NCBI GenBank assembly: GCA_001805845.1
Contig: MHHA01000012.1
Span: 1-8,549 of the forward strand
Reading direction: 5' to 3'
DNA length: 8,549 nucleotides
Source: Omnitrophica WOR_2 bacterium RIFCSPLOWO2_12_FULL_46_30
GTDB lineage: Bacteria > Omnitrophota > Gorgyraeia > Gygaellales > UBA12090
This document shows positions 1 to 8,549 of this stretch, one piece after another. The position numbers and the translations under genes are program-made. The stretch's first letter is position 1. Each line of letters opens with the position of its first letter. The notes under the pieces are model-generated. The model was not told where the DNA came from and did not search any database. It saw only the letters and a list, made by a program, of their open reading frames with translations.

Positions 1-374
1 AGCGTGGATGCGTTATAGAGTGAAGCCGCAGGCAGGATATTGATAAGAAACGGAGTGCGGAATTTACCGCCTAAAGAAGTATCTATCTGGGTAATACCAT
101 TGTATGCTTCAGTAGTATTCAAACCGGTTGAGGCCCAATCCTGGGCAAAGAAACCCGCACTTGAAACATTGGTAGTATTCAATGTCTTTATCAGTGCGCC
201 GGTTGCATTGTATACTTCTATCGTAGAATTATTAGCGATGGTATAGAAGGTGCCATTCGCATCCCTGGCGCCGGCCATAGAACCGTCCCTGGTCAAATAG
301 CTCTTAAAAGATAATTTATCGTTTGCGGCATCATAGACATAATCTGTCCTTGCCTCCCAGACGTGCACCACCTT
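1..374 (-). other. Second non-repeated module, cut by the left edge
   Basis: At least 124 residues (2726-2849) form a second segment unlike the array. It contains V-W-E-A-R-T-D-Y-V-Y-D, then F-K-S-Y-L-T-R-D-G, a strand I-E-V-Y-N-A-T-G-A-L-I-K-T-L, an aromatic stretch A-G-F-F-A-Q-D-W, and finally K-F-R-T-P-F-L-I-N-I. Alternating hydrophobic and polar residues suggest a beta-sandwich; the N-A-T-G-A-L-I-K-T-L strand looks like an Ig or macroglobulin-type strand pair. No catalytic motif is apparent and the module is incomplete. I do not recognise the family. Confidence 0.45.
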
Positions 375-3300
375 TGATTCAAGATAGACAGTGATATTCT
401 TATTGCTGTCTGCAATATACTTCTCCGTGGCATCGCCATAGTCCTTATGGATCCATGTCGCCTCCCAGCTGCCATAAGGGGTCTTATGCGCTACAGGAGA
501 GGCCAGCCCTGAATTTATCCAGCCAGACGTATCATTGATTGAGAGGCCGGTAGTTACCTGAAGATTGCTCAAGAAGTCCTTGACGTACCATGTGATATTG
601 TAGTAATCCAGATTGAACTCTGCGGAATCAACGGACACCGTTGAATCGTTGGCGTCTATGATTCTTATCTTAATTGGTACTGGAAGGCTTGAGTCATTTA
701 GGGTAAATACCGTAAGTGGATCGGGAACAGACCAGAGGAAATTATTGACGCCGGGCTGATTTGTGCGGTTCAAAATTATTGTTTGATTGTTCAGAAAGTT
801 ATCTCTGGAATAGTAGAGATGAACTTTTGATATTGAACCAGTGGTATTCCAGGATATCGTTCTATTCTCTAAGGTAACCCAGCGGTCCGCGGATGCTGGC
901 GATGTGAGGCTTAAGTTGCCGCGTATCTTAAAGGTAGCGTTTGAAGTATCATTTACTGTCTCGTCAAAACGGTCTTCTATTTTTATGAGCGTATTATTGG
1001 ATATTACATCGGGAACAATCCACTGCCAGCTATTGGTCAGGTTACCGGTATTATTAACGATGCCGTCGTTTGAAATATTATAGCTTTCGTTAATAGCCGT
1101 CCAGGAGGTTCCGTTATTTGAAGAATACAGGATCCTCGCCTCGCTGATCGAACTGCCGGTGGGAAACCAGGTTATGTTGCGCGTCTCATTTACGACCCAA
1201 ACCTCGTTTCCGTTGGGAGAGACGATGTTAAACGAACCTATGACGCTGATGTTGCCGCTATTTTCGTCATATATGGTGCCGTCGCTTGAATCCACCACCC
1301 GTATCTTTAAATTATTGGTCGCGTTGTCAGGGAGCGTCCAATTATAGGTGGTTTCATTATTTCCGTTATTCGTATAATTCAGCTCCACATTGTACGGGCT
1401 GGATAGATTATACGGGAACCGGGAATCGCCTGTTCCTAAACTTGAATACGCGATGATGCCTACCTTTGTAATATTTCCGGTCGTGTTCCAGCGGATGGTT
1501 GTGTTATATCCGATGGGTATCCTGTCCCCGCCGTTTGGCGTTGTCATATTGATTGCGCCGTGAACCTTAAAATAATTGTCTGATGTATCGTTAGCCTGGG
1601 GATCGGTCGCATCGGAGACGCGTATCTTTACATTGTCGGAGATGAGGTCATTAACCAAATAGCCAGGATACAGGCCGGTATTGCTAGTTGAGCCGTTAAT
1701 AGTGGTGGCGTTAATCCAATCGTCGTTTTTGGCAATCTCTAATTTTACATTTGAGACGCTGCCGTTTTTAGCCCATGCGATCGTTATATTATCGTTGACA
1801 GTGAAGTTCTGACCTGCGCCGCCATTGGGATATGTCAGATTAAAATAACCTACAATCTTGGAATTGAAAGGCGATGTTACGGATATGTCGGAACGGCTTG
1901 AATTGGCATCTTGAATCCTTACCTTAAATGCGCTTGTTATGGTATCATTTACTGTCCAGTTAAATATCCTCGTTGCGTTTGCGGCTCCTGAATTATTGGC
2001 TCCTTCCTGTATCGTGTAGGTGTAGTTGGCTCCGTCTACCGTATAATATATATTTACTGTTGAAGCGTTTGCGCTGGAACAATTCCATTTCACTTGCTTC
2101 AGCGTGCCAACCGGCCATATGTCATATGCCGAACTGTAAGGAGATACCACTTCATAATATGGAACGATCCTTGAAAACGGAGCCGAGAGATTAGTCGCTG
2201 TTTCATCAGCAGGATATGTGATACGCACGCGCACGGTGTTATTTAAATCATCAGGTGCGGGCCAGGTGTAATTTCCGTCGTTGGTAACGTTGGCCTCTAT
2301 TAAAGTGCCGAGCCCTTCGGTAAAGTTTGTCTTTGACCAGTAAAGATTCACATTCTGGACATCGCCGTACTTATTCCATGTAATATATGTATTTCTGTTC
2401 GCATAGAGAAGCTGGTTGGCGATGGGTGCGGTTACTCCAAATCTGGGAACTATGCTGAAAGTATCCGAGGTATCGTTCGTCTGCTCATCAAATGTGTTGG
2501 AGACCTTTATGGTGGTATTTGGAGATATGACAGCAGGATTATCCACAGGAATCGCCCAGAGATGTCCTGTGGTATTGCCTATTGAGCCGTTAGCGTAATT
2601 GATGAAGTTCCAGGTGCCGTTGCCGTTATTCCAATATATGCTCACATTCTCAATATTGCCCTTCATCGTCCACTTAATCGGATTGGTTGTATTGACCGCC
2701 CACTTGTCGCCTGATGCCGGCGAGATAACAGTGATATTTCCTGCGATTGCAAATGGTTGAGATTCTGCAATCGGCACATTAACCGTATCAGCCAAACGCG
2801 TCATTCTTACCTTAACATCATTGGAGAGGGTGGAGCCGGGGACAGTCCAGGGGAACGTAGCATTACCGCTATCTATAGAATCACCGCCGGCATTAAGCGC
2901 ATCGCTCCATACGCTCTGCCAGCTTGCGTTACCTATCCGATATTCAATCTTAACATTATCCGAAGGGCTGTAGATACCGGTCTTGGTCCATGTAATATTG
3001 TATGTGGTATTCGCTAATATTCTTTCTCCGTATGTAGATGGGGCCGTGATGGCGAGTGCGCCTCTGATTAAGAATGTATTATTGGATTCATCTGTTACGG
3101 TTGACTCGCCTGCATCCGTGATATTTACCTTTGCCTGTTTTGTGGCTTTAACCGCGGTATCGGGAACTGTCCAGTTTGCGTATGCGCTTCCGTTATATTC
3201 AGGTGTTCCAGATAAGACATTTGTAACCGTGTTCCAGCTTGAGCCATCATAAACTCTTATGCTGATATTCTGAATGGAGCCGGCCCTTACCCAGTTAATA

Positions 3301-6300
3301 GTCGGTTTTGTCCCGGCAACCCAAACTTCAGTGCCGGCGTCAGGGCTTGCAACCGTAAGCTTTCCTTTAATCTTAAGAGGGTCCGTAGACGTATCATTCA
3401 CTAAGCTAAATCTAGCTGGATTTGCGTCAGAAATTCTAATCTTTACATTATTGGATAGGTTATCACCTACAGGCGAATAATTGAAACTTTGGTTCGTTCC
3501 GTTGGCGCCGGCTGGAACCGTAGTAATATTCCAGACCTGGCTTTCATTCGCGAAGGCGTTTGTAGAACCCTGGATTATGACAGACGAAAATGTTCCTGTT
3601 GGCGTCCAGTTAATATACCTTGACTCGCCTACGACCCAGTCCGGCTCTGCCTGGTCAGGCCTTTGAAGAGTAATCTTGCCGACGATAGTAAAATTGTTTG
3701 AAGAGATATTCCAGACGTTTATGTTGCTGGCATCCTGGACCTTTACTTTTAAGGTGCTGCCGATATCATCCGCAACTGGCCAGTTATAATATGTGGGAGT
3801 AGCGGAAAGGTTAGAGACTATGGGTTTCCAGGGACCAGCGTCAGAATTATTAGAGTAAGAGAGATTCACCTGGGTAATAGCGCCGAATTTCTGCCAGGTA
3901 ATATTATAACTTTCCCCTGCTTTCATCACAATCCCGGAGGCGCTTGGGGTCAGTAATTCCAGCGCGCCTTTTACTGTAAAATTAAAGTCATTGGTATCAT
4001 TTGTTAAGTTCTGGTCTGAATCGTATACACGTATCCTCGCAGTCGTGCTTAGCGGAGCGGTATCATTAATCGTCCAGTTCCAGGTGCCATTGCCCCCTGA
4101 GCCGGCAGGGGTCCTGGAAACCAGCGTTATCCAATCCGCAGGATTGGTGCCGTTATAATTGTATTGAATGGTTGCGTTCGTTATAGGCCCTACAAACGAC
4201 CAGTTGATAGGATAGGTCCCCTCTACGTTCCATGATTCGTTTCCGGTATTCGGGTTCGTGACGTTAATGGCGCCTATTATCGTAAACGGCGGGCTTGATT
4301 CATTATTATTATTTTGATTGATGGGGCTTACAACCCTTACCTTGCACTGGGTAGATATTGTGGTATTCGGGATTGGCCAGCCGGCATATTCACCCGTATT
4401 AGATGCGTTGCCTCCTATAAGGGACCAGCTATTCCCATCGTAAAATTCAAGTTTAACGTTTGGCAAGGCGCTGGCGCTCTTTCTTGTCCATCTTATATCG
4501 TATGTCTGGCCGCAGACTAATACAGTGCCGCCTTCTGGCTGCGTAATCTGGAAATCTTCCACGAATGAAAAATTATTGTCAGATATATCAGAGGTTACAT
4601 TCTCAAGCGAAGAATCTGTAATCTTGATACTGGCATTGTTGGTGCAATTCTCTGGAACGGTGAAGTTCGCCGAACCGGCTGAACCATTGGCTGACATACT
4701 ATAAACCCATGTTCCGCCTGAGCCGTTTAGGGAATAATAAATATTTACTGTGGGTACCGCCGTGGAACTCCAGACTGCCTGGCTTGTATTTGTCAAAATT
4801 ATCCAGTTAGTGCTTGCATTATTGGGAGAGGTTAAATTGAGCTTGCCGATTATATTAAATTTATTAGAGGTGCCGTTTACCACATAAGTTGCATTATCAT
4901 ATACTCTCACTTCTGCCTCAGTCGTCCTTAAAATAGGCACTGACGGCCAGACATAGGAGCCGTTCAGACTATTTGAGACATTGTAGGCAATATTTGTCCA
5001 GCTGGAGCTTGCATTCTGCCTGTAGAATATATCTACGGCTGATATCTTTGTGCCGGTATAATTCCATCGGATAGGCGTAGTTGTGGACTCCACTGCCACG
5101 TATGAATTATTCTGCGGCTCTGTAACATTTATCTTCGGGATTATAGTGAAGGCGGCATCAGAGGTATCGTTAATATCTGTCAGGCCGCTTACATTATGCG
5201 TAACCTTTATGAAGCAGGTTGAGTCATTCTTAAGGTCTTCCACGGTCCAATTATAGGTGTTTGCTCCAGAGGCAGCGTTATAACTGCCGTTAATGTTATA
5301 CCACGGCCCGCCTGAACCATTGGTTGAATATTGTATGAGAACAGGCGTAACAGTGCCATTTGAGGTCCACTGGATGGTCTTTGTCTCATTTACATACCAG
5401 GTAACCGCGCTATTGGGCACCGTAACATTGACTGTGCCTCTTATTCTAAAGGTTGAGTTAGATTCATCGTTTACATTGATGGAAGCGTTTGTTTCATTGG
5501 CGGAGACTCTTACTTTGGCGGCGGTGGTTATGGAATCAGGGGCGTTAGCAGGCAATGTAAATAACTGCGGCGCTGTTGTATTTCCTGCAGGGGCATTACC
5601 AAGGGTATTCCAGGCGCTTCCGTTGTAGTATTCAATGATGACATTCGTAGGATATGTGCCTGTAGGCGTCCAGTTTACATAGTCTGCACGGTTTACAGTC
5701 CAATCCTCGCCTCCATTGGGATAGGTTACGAGGATGCTTCCTTTTATACCGAAGGTGCCGTTTGAGGTATCATTTACACTCGGGTCATCCTGGTCAGCGA
5801 GCTTGACTTTAAGGTTCCCTCCTATTTCATTGGGTATTGTCCAGTTATAAGTAAGATCTGAGGCAGTGACATTTGTAACTGTATTCCAGCTTGAGCCGTT
5901 ATTTGTGGAGTAGTAGAGAGTAACATTCTCCATTGTCCCTTGTTTAGTCCAATTGATGTAGGCCTTGGAGGTGCCATTATAGGTTAAGGCCTCGCCTCCG
6001 TTGGGAACGCTTATGGATAGAGAGCCTATTATGTCAAAGTTGCCGCTTGAGATATTATAAGTATTGGCATTATTCTCATCGGTTATTTTAATCTTACCTA
6101 TAACTGTAGTATTTTCGCTTGCGTTAATGTTCCAGGTCCAGTTCTGCGGCGAGCCGGTTACGTTTAAGTTGTTGACTAATGTTTTCCAGCTTGAACCTGC
6201 GTCATAGGAGTACTCGAGCTTTACCTTAGTAACATTACCGACTGTTGTCCAATTTATGGGCAGTGCGCTTCCTATAGCGCCAACAGCAGTATCATTAGGA

Positions 6301-8549
6301 TAGGTTATTGTTAAGTTGCCTCTTAGTTCAAAATTATTTTGGCTTTGATTACTGGCATTGTAGTTGTCTGATTGTATGATTTGTATCTTTGTCTGGTTAC
6401 CAAGGATAGTTCCGTTTATGCTGCTCCAGGTAAAGCAGCCATCGTTAGGAGTTACATTTGCGCCTGGTATATCAGACCAGCTTGAGCCTCCGTTTGTTGA
6501 GTACCGTAGTATTACATTGCTAGAGGCATTTACGCCTGTGGGTTTTGATGTCCAGGTAATATTGTAAGCGTCTCCTGCGATTACGTAATCTGTAGTATTC
6601 TCTGGAGAGGTAATGTCAAAGACGCTCATTATCGCGCTTGATGCGTTAGATGTATCGTTGGTCGCATTTGGATTAGCAACGTCTTCTACCTTGACGGTGA
6701 AGCTATTGCTGACTTTGGTGTCATTTGATATATTCCACTGATATTGGGTTGTGCCTGTGGTATTGTAGTTGGTGGCTATGGTATTCCAGCTTGAGCCGCC
6801 GTCTGTGGAGAAGTATATATTTACAAGGCTTATAGCATCCCTCCACCAGGTTATAAATTGCTGAGTCCCCACAGGCCAGTTCTGTCCCCCATCAGGAGCA
6901 GTTACTCTGAGGTTGCCTACAATATCAAATAATCCGGATATATTAGATACGTTATTGGTGACATTATCCCAGACCCTCACCTGAGTATTGGTTTTCTTAT
7001 AGCTTGGTGCAGGGTTCCAGGTAAAGCTTCCGTTACCTCCCGAGCCAATTGATACACCTCCGCCTCCCGGCAATAGCTGCCAACCGCCTGTATCATTTAC
7101 AAAATATATATCTACATTGGCGAGCTGTGTGCCGGTGTAGGTCCAGTTTATGGTGGCATTTGTAGAGCCTGCGTATACGTTCTGGCCGGCAGTGGGCTTG
7201 GTTACGTTTATGACCGGCAAGATGGTGAAGGCAACATTAGAAGTATCATTTACGTCATTCATCCCGGTCTTATTGTGGATGATTTTAACCAAGCAGCTTG
7301 ATTCGTTCTTGCGGTCAGGGATGGGGCTCCAGGAGTAGTTGTTATCGCCTGCAGCAGCAGTTAAATTCCTTATAACATCATACCAGGTACCGCCGTTATT
7401 TACGGAGTAGAGGATATCAACAGGAGTAACTGTGCCATTTGAAGTCCAGTTTATGTATTTGGCGGTATCGTTTACGAATAGTGTCACTGCTGTATTGGGC
7501 ACTGCTACATCTATGGTGCCCTTTATCCTGAATGTATTGGATTCATTGCTTACGTCTACCGAAGCATTACCTTCCTGGGTTCGTACTTTTACTTTTGCAG
7601 TAGTGGTGATGTCATTGGGGACATTAGTTGGTAAGGCAAAAGATTGAAGAATACCTGTCCCTCCAGGAGAAACTGTTCCTAAGGTATTCCAGCCGCTTCC
7701 ATTATAGTATTCTATGACCACATTCTGGGTGTAGTTACCGGTGGGAGTCCAGTTTACGTATTGAGGCCAGTTTACTGTCCAGTTGCCGCTGGTGGCATTG
7801 GGGTAGTTTACGCTGATGTTTCCTTTTATGGCAAAGGGATTGGCTGATGAGTCATTTACCGCCGGGTTGTCTTTGTCTTGGACCATTACTGACAAGTTAT
7901 AACCTATGGCATTAGGTATAGTCCAGGCATAGGTTTTATTTGAGGCGGTTACATTTGTTATGATATTACCGTAGGTCCCGTTAATACCTGTGGTAGAATA
8001 ACGTAGCTGCGCGGTGGGTATGCCGCCATAGACATTCCAGGTTATGTTATATGTAGATGCGCCGGTGTAATCTAAGACTATGCCGGAAGCTGTAGGGGTC
8101 AACAGGTCAAATGCGCCTGTTATAGTGAAGTTGCCGCTTGATAAATTATTGCATCCTGCGTCATCATTGTCGGTTATTCTTATTTTTCCTAAGTTATTTG
8201 TAACATTGGTAGTGTTAGGATCAAGCGACCAGTTATACGTACCGCTGGCAGCGCTTACGCTTCCGTTGATAGTCATCCATGTGTTTCCACCATCGTGAGA
8301 GTACTCTATCTTTACCGTTGAGATAGCGCCCACCCTTGTCCAGTTGACATAATAACTTTGGTTAACTGCTCTTGACATAGCATCGGATGGCGATGTTACA
8401 TTGATGATGCCTCTGATCCTAAATGATGAGTTACTCATGTTGCTGCCATTGGCATTGTTGGGGTCTCTTGCCTTTACGTAAGCATTACTTCCTAAAACCG
8501 TGCCGTTGACATTAAGCCAGGTATAGTTCCCGTCATTTGCAGTGGTGGC
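1..8549 (-). CDS. Giant tandem Ig-like repeat surface protein (internal fragment, open at both ends)
   Basis: One minus-strand frame stays open for 2,849 codons and carries a coherent repeated protein throughout; the other frames are broken by stops. No start is assigned because the gene enters at the right edge in mid-domain and leaves at the left edge in mid-domain, so the full protein exceeds 2,849 residues. Domain order is a partial unit (residues 1-47), 26 Ig-like units of about 100 residues (48-2648), then a non-repeated beta-rich tail (2649-2849). I count eight cysteines, many Asn-X-Ser/Thr triplets, no hydrophobic segment long enough to cross a membrane, and no recognisable catalytic motif. 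The units resemble the Kre9/KNH-type Ig-like domain (from memory of the family, not searched). I infer an extracellular stalk, adhesin or fibre; substrate and partner are unknown. No frameshift or internal stop was found, so it looks intact. Existence of the gene is near certain; its role is inference. Confidence 0.95.
375..605 (-). other. Non-repeated beta-rich module following the Ig array
   Basis: These 77 residues (2649-2725) lack the N-W-T, W-T-V-P and N-D-T-S signatures of the array. They open Y-Y-N-I-T-W-Y-V-K-D-F, then pass through S-G-L-A-S-P-V, P-Y-G-S-W-E-A-T-W and K-D-Y-G-D-A, and close with K-N-I-T-V-Y-L-E-S. The order of a variable strand, an S-P turn, a P-x-G-x-W-x-x-x-W strand, a D-Y-G-D turn and a final hydrophobic strand recalls carboxypeptidase-regulatory-like or PEGA-type small beta-sandwiches, but I cannot name a family. 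The module follows U26 in frame with no linker, so it may cap the stalk or begin a new functional region. Confidence 0.5.
606..3362 (-). repeat. Divergent C-terminal-side units U18 to U26
   Basis: Nine units keep the fold signature but vary more in length (95-107 residues) and sequence than the units upstream. A separate periodicity appears: U20 and U25 share an N-T-G stretch, an I-S-x-N-T-x-I-K strand and F-D-E-x-[TV]-N-D-T-S near their ends. U21 and U26 share V-[NH]-L-Y-[WY]-S followed by N-F. The offset is five units, 1,503 bases for U20/U25 and 1,527 for U21/U26. U20 and U21 both end in V-P instead of I-x-G, and U26 ends in aspartate at the junction with the tail. U22 opens Y-Y-E-V and the tail just after U26 opens Y-Y-N-I, so the five-unit block may extend slightly into the tail. 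U22 holds the only cysteine here. Confidence 0.75.
3363..4556 (-). repeat. Super-repeat copy C, recognisable part (units U14 to U17)
   Basis: Four units continue the seven-unit register. U16 shares with U2 the opening L-L-T-P-x-A-S-G-I-V followed by Y-N-I-T-W. U17 shares with U10 and U3 the Y-[IV]-N-W-T-P-T-G strand, and with U10 a P-A-G-x-x-x-T stretch. U15 matches U8 in P-I-N-W-x-x-V-G and W-x-W-x-I-N. U14 opens D-F-Q-I-T, like V-F-D-I-T of U7. The offset from B to C is 2,058-2,061 bases. U14 is the only unit with two cysteines (codons at 4512-4514 and 4344-4346), which could form a disulfide inside the domain. Beyond U17 the seven-unit register cannot be followed with confidence; U18 resembles U12 more than U11, so a unit may have been lost. 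Confidence 0.65.
4557..6623 (-). repeat. Super-repeat copy B (units U7 to U13)
   Basis: This is a complete seven-unit block of 2,067 bases (689 residues), matching copy A in order. The offset from A to B is 2,091 bases for U2/U9 and 2,082 for U3/U10. A hand alignment of U3 with U10 gives about 60 identical positions out of 102. At the DNA level the stretches near 5341-5375 and 7412-7446 remain clearly alike, which suggests a duplication that is not ancient. U7 and U9 show Asp-box-like turns (S-T-N-G-G-S-S-W and S-T-N-N-G-S-S-W). Single cysteines occur in U7, U11 and U13. The block closes with glutamate in place of the usual glycine, parallel to serine at the end of copy A. Confidence 0.8.
6624..8549 (-). 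repeat. Super-repeat copy A (units U0 partial to U6)
   Basis: This is the first visible copy of a seven-unit block. Each unit pairs with the unit seven places later: the end of U0 with U7 (N-D-G-x-[FY]-T-W and N-G-T-[VI]-L-G), U1 with U8 (S-S-G-N-F near the end), U2 with U9 (N-V-T-A-S then W-T-I-P-N-x-I-G), U3 with U10 (N-W-T-P-T-G, I-E-Y-Y-N-G-S, W-N-T-L-G), U4 with U11 (W-T-S-N-G-T-V-T-P-V), U5 with U12 (Y-T-G-T-x, V-D-I-[YF]-[FY]) and, more weakly, U6 with U13. U4 ends in proline and U6 in serine where other units end in glycine. U5 carries a glycine-rich loop (7029-7067). U1 and U4 hold one cysteine each; U4's is conserved in U11. The block begins upstream of the window, so its first unit is incomplete. 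Confidence 0.8.
7029..7067 (-). other. Glycine-rich loop insertion in unit U5
   Basis: Thirteen residues containing eight glycines (G-G-G-G-V-S-I-G-S-G-G-N-G) replace the usual short Asn/Thr loop between the W-containing turn and the F-T-W strand. The counterpart U12 has an ordinary loop there, so the glycine run arose in U5 after the block duplicated, or was lost from U12. It probably forms a flexible surface loop. Confidence 0.7.

Larger units (their letters stand above)
606..8549 (-). repeat. Array of 26 complete plus one partial Ig-like units, about 100 aa each
   Basis: Each unit runs: a G-x-I-N-V-T-x-P-N-G-G-like opening, W at about residue 12-15 in many, an I-N-W-T-x-x-G strand near residues 20-27, V-x-I-x-Y-S followed by a G-x-x-W turn, a Y-x-W-T-V-P-D strand near 65-75, K-I-R-V-x-D, and a closing N-D-T-S-N-x-x-F-x-I-x-G. 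Lowest coordinate of each unit: U0 8409, U1 8115, U2 7821, U3 7518, U4 7215, U5 6915, U6 6624, U7 6318, U8 6024, U9 5739, U10 5436, U11 5136, U12 4845, U13 4557, U14 4272, U15 3966, U16 3678, U17 3363, U18 3060, U19 2739, U20 2445, U21 2160, U22 1848, U23 1557, U24 1236, U25 918, U26 606. Every unit begins immediately below the previous unit's lowest base, with no linker. Lengths run from 95 (U9, U14, U21) to 107 residues (U19, U24). The pattern fits the Kre9/KNH-like Ig fold; fibronectin type III or bacterial Ig-like families are less likely because of the conserved N-W-T and W-T-V-P strands. Confidence 0.93.

Noticed and set aside
293..475. Minus-strand ORF of 60 codons in another frame.
   Set aside because: It overlaps the giant gene out of frame, has no family signature and lies wholly inside the tail modules.
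841..8298. Scattered plus-strand ORFs of 60-111 codons, for example 841-1083, 2983-3252, 5293-5628 and 7432-7647.
   Set aside because: They are antisense shadows of the repeat array. Several share a recurrent E-V-S-F-T-like string, which is the other strand of the codons for the N-D-T-S-N motif; 5293-5628 and 7432-7647 resemble each other only because units U10-U11 and U3-U4 do.
5739..8408. Sialidase or BNR-repeat enzyme suggested by Asp-box-like turns.
   Set aside because: Unit length of about 100 residues and the conserved N-W-T and W-T-V-P-D strands fit an Ig-like sandwich, and no sialidase catalytic residues or propeller-length repeats are seen.
606..8549. CRISPR array or other short DNA repeat.
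   Set aside because: The repeats are about 300 bases, diverged in DNA and conserved at the protein level in one frame; there are no identical short repeats with spacers.
1..8549. Pseudogene or frameshifted gene.
   Set aside because: The frame reads through all 2,849 codons with repeat signatures kept in phase, so there is no sign of decay.
1..8549. Promoters, riboswitches, terminators, tRNA or other RNA genes.
   Set aside because: The window is entirely coding and I saw no hairpin-plus-U-tract or tRNA-like structure that stood out; any AT-rich promoter-like strings are expected by chance in Asn-rich coding sequence.

Overview
The window is the interior of one very large protein-coding gene on the minus strand. 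Reading the minus strand with codons starting at position 8549 gives 2,849 consecutive codons down to position 3 with no stop, so the frame is open at both ends. Neither the start, the ribosome binding site, the promoter, the stop nor the terminator is in the window. I see no other gene, RNA gene, mobile element, CRISPR array or intergenic stretch; every base belongs to this one reading frame. All residue numbers here are window numbers, with residue 1 encoded at 8549-8547.

Layout in protein order (high to low coordinates). Residues 1-47 are the end of a partial repeat unit (U0). Residues 48-2648 are 26 complete tandem units (U1-U26), 95-107 residues each and averaging 100, all variants of one tryptophan-containing, Asn/Thr-rich Ig-like beta-sandwich. 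Residues 2649-2849 are a different, non-repeated segment that looks like two further beta-rich modules and runs off the left edge. The units have a higher-order structure: U0-U17 follow a seven-unit super-repeat of about 2.06-2.09 kb (U2/U9/U16 and U3/U10/U17 are clear counterparts). After U17 that register fades, and a separate five-unit offset (about 1.5 kb) links U20-U21 to U25-U26. The gene therefore seems to have grown by duplication of multi-domain blocks as well as single domains.

Function. The units resemble the Kre9/KNH-type Ig-like domain often seen in giant secreted or surface proteins of environmental bacteria. Very few cysteines, abundant Asn-X-Ser/Thr, no membrane segment and no enzyme domain all fit a long extracellular stalk, adhesin or surface fibre. 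Any catalytic or binding head, signal peptide and anchor would lie outside the window.

Organism. The standard code reads cleanly, base composition looks moderate, and the architecture fits an uncultivated bacterium with giant surface-protein genes. Omnitrophota is my leading guess and Planctomycetota-type lineages or archaea are alternatives, but this is inference from architecture only and not a taxonomic call.
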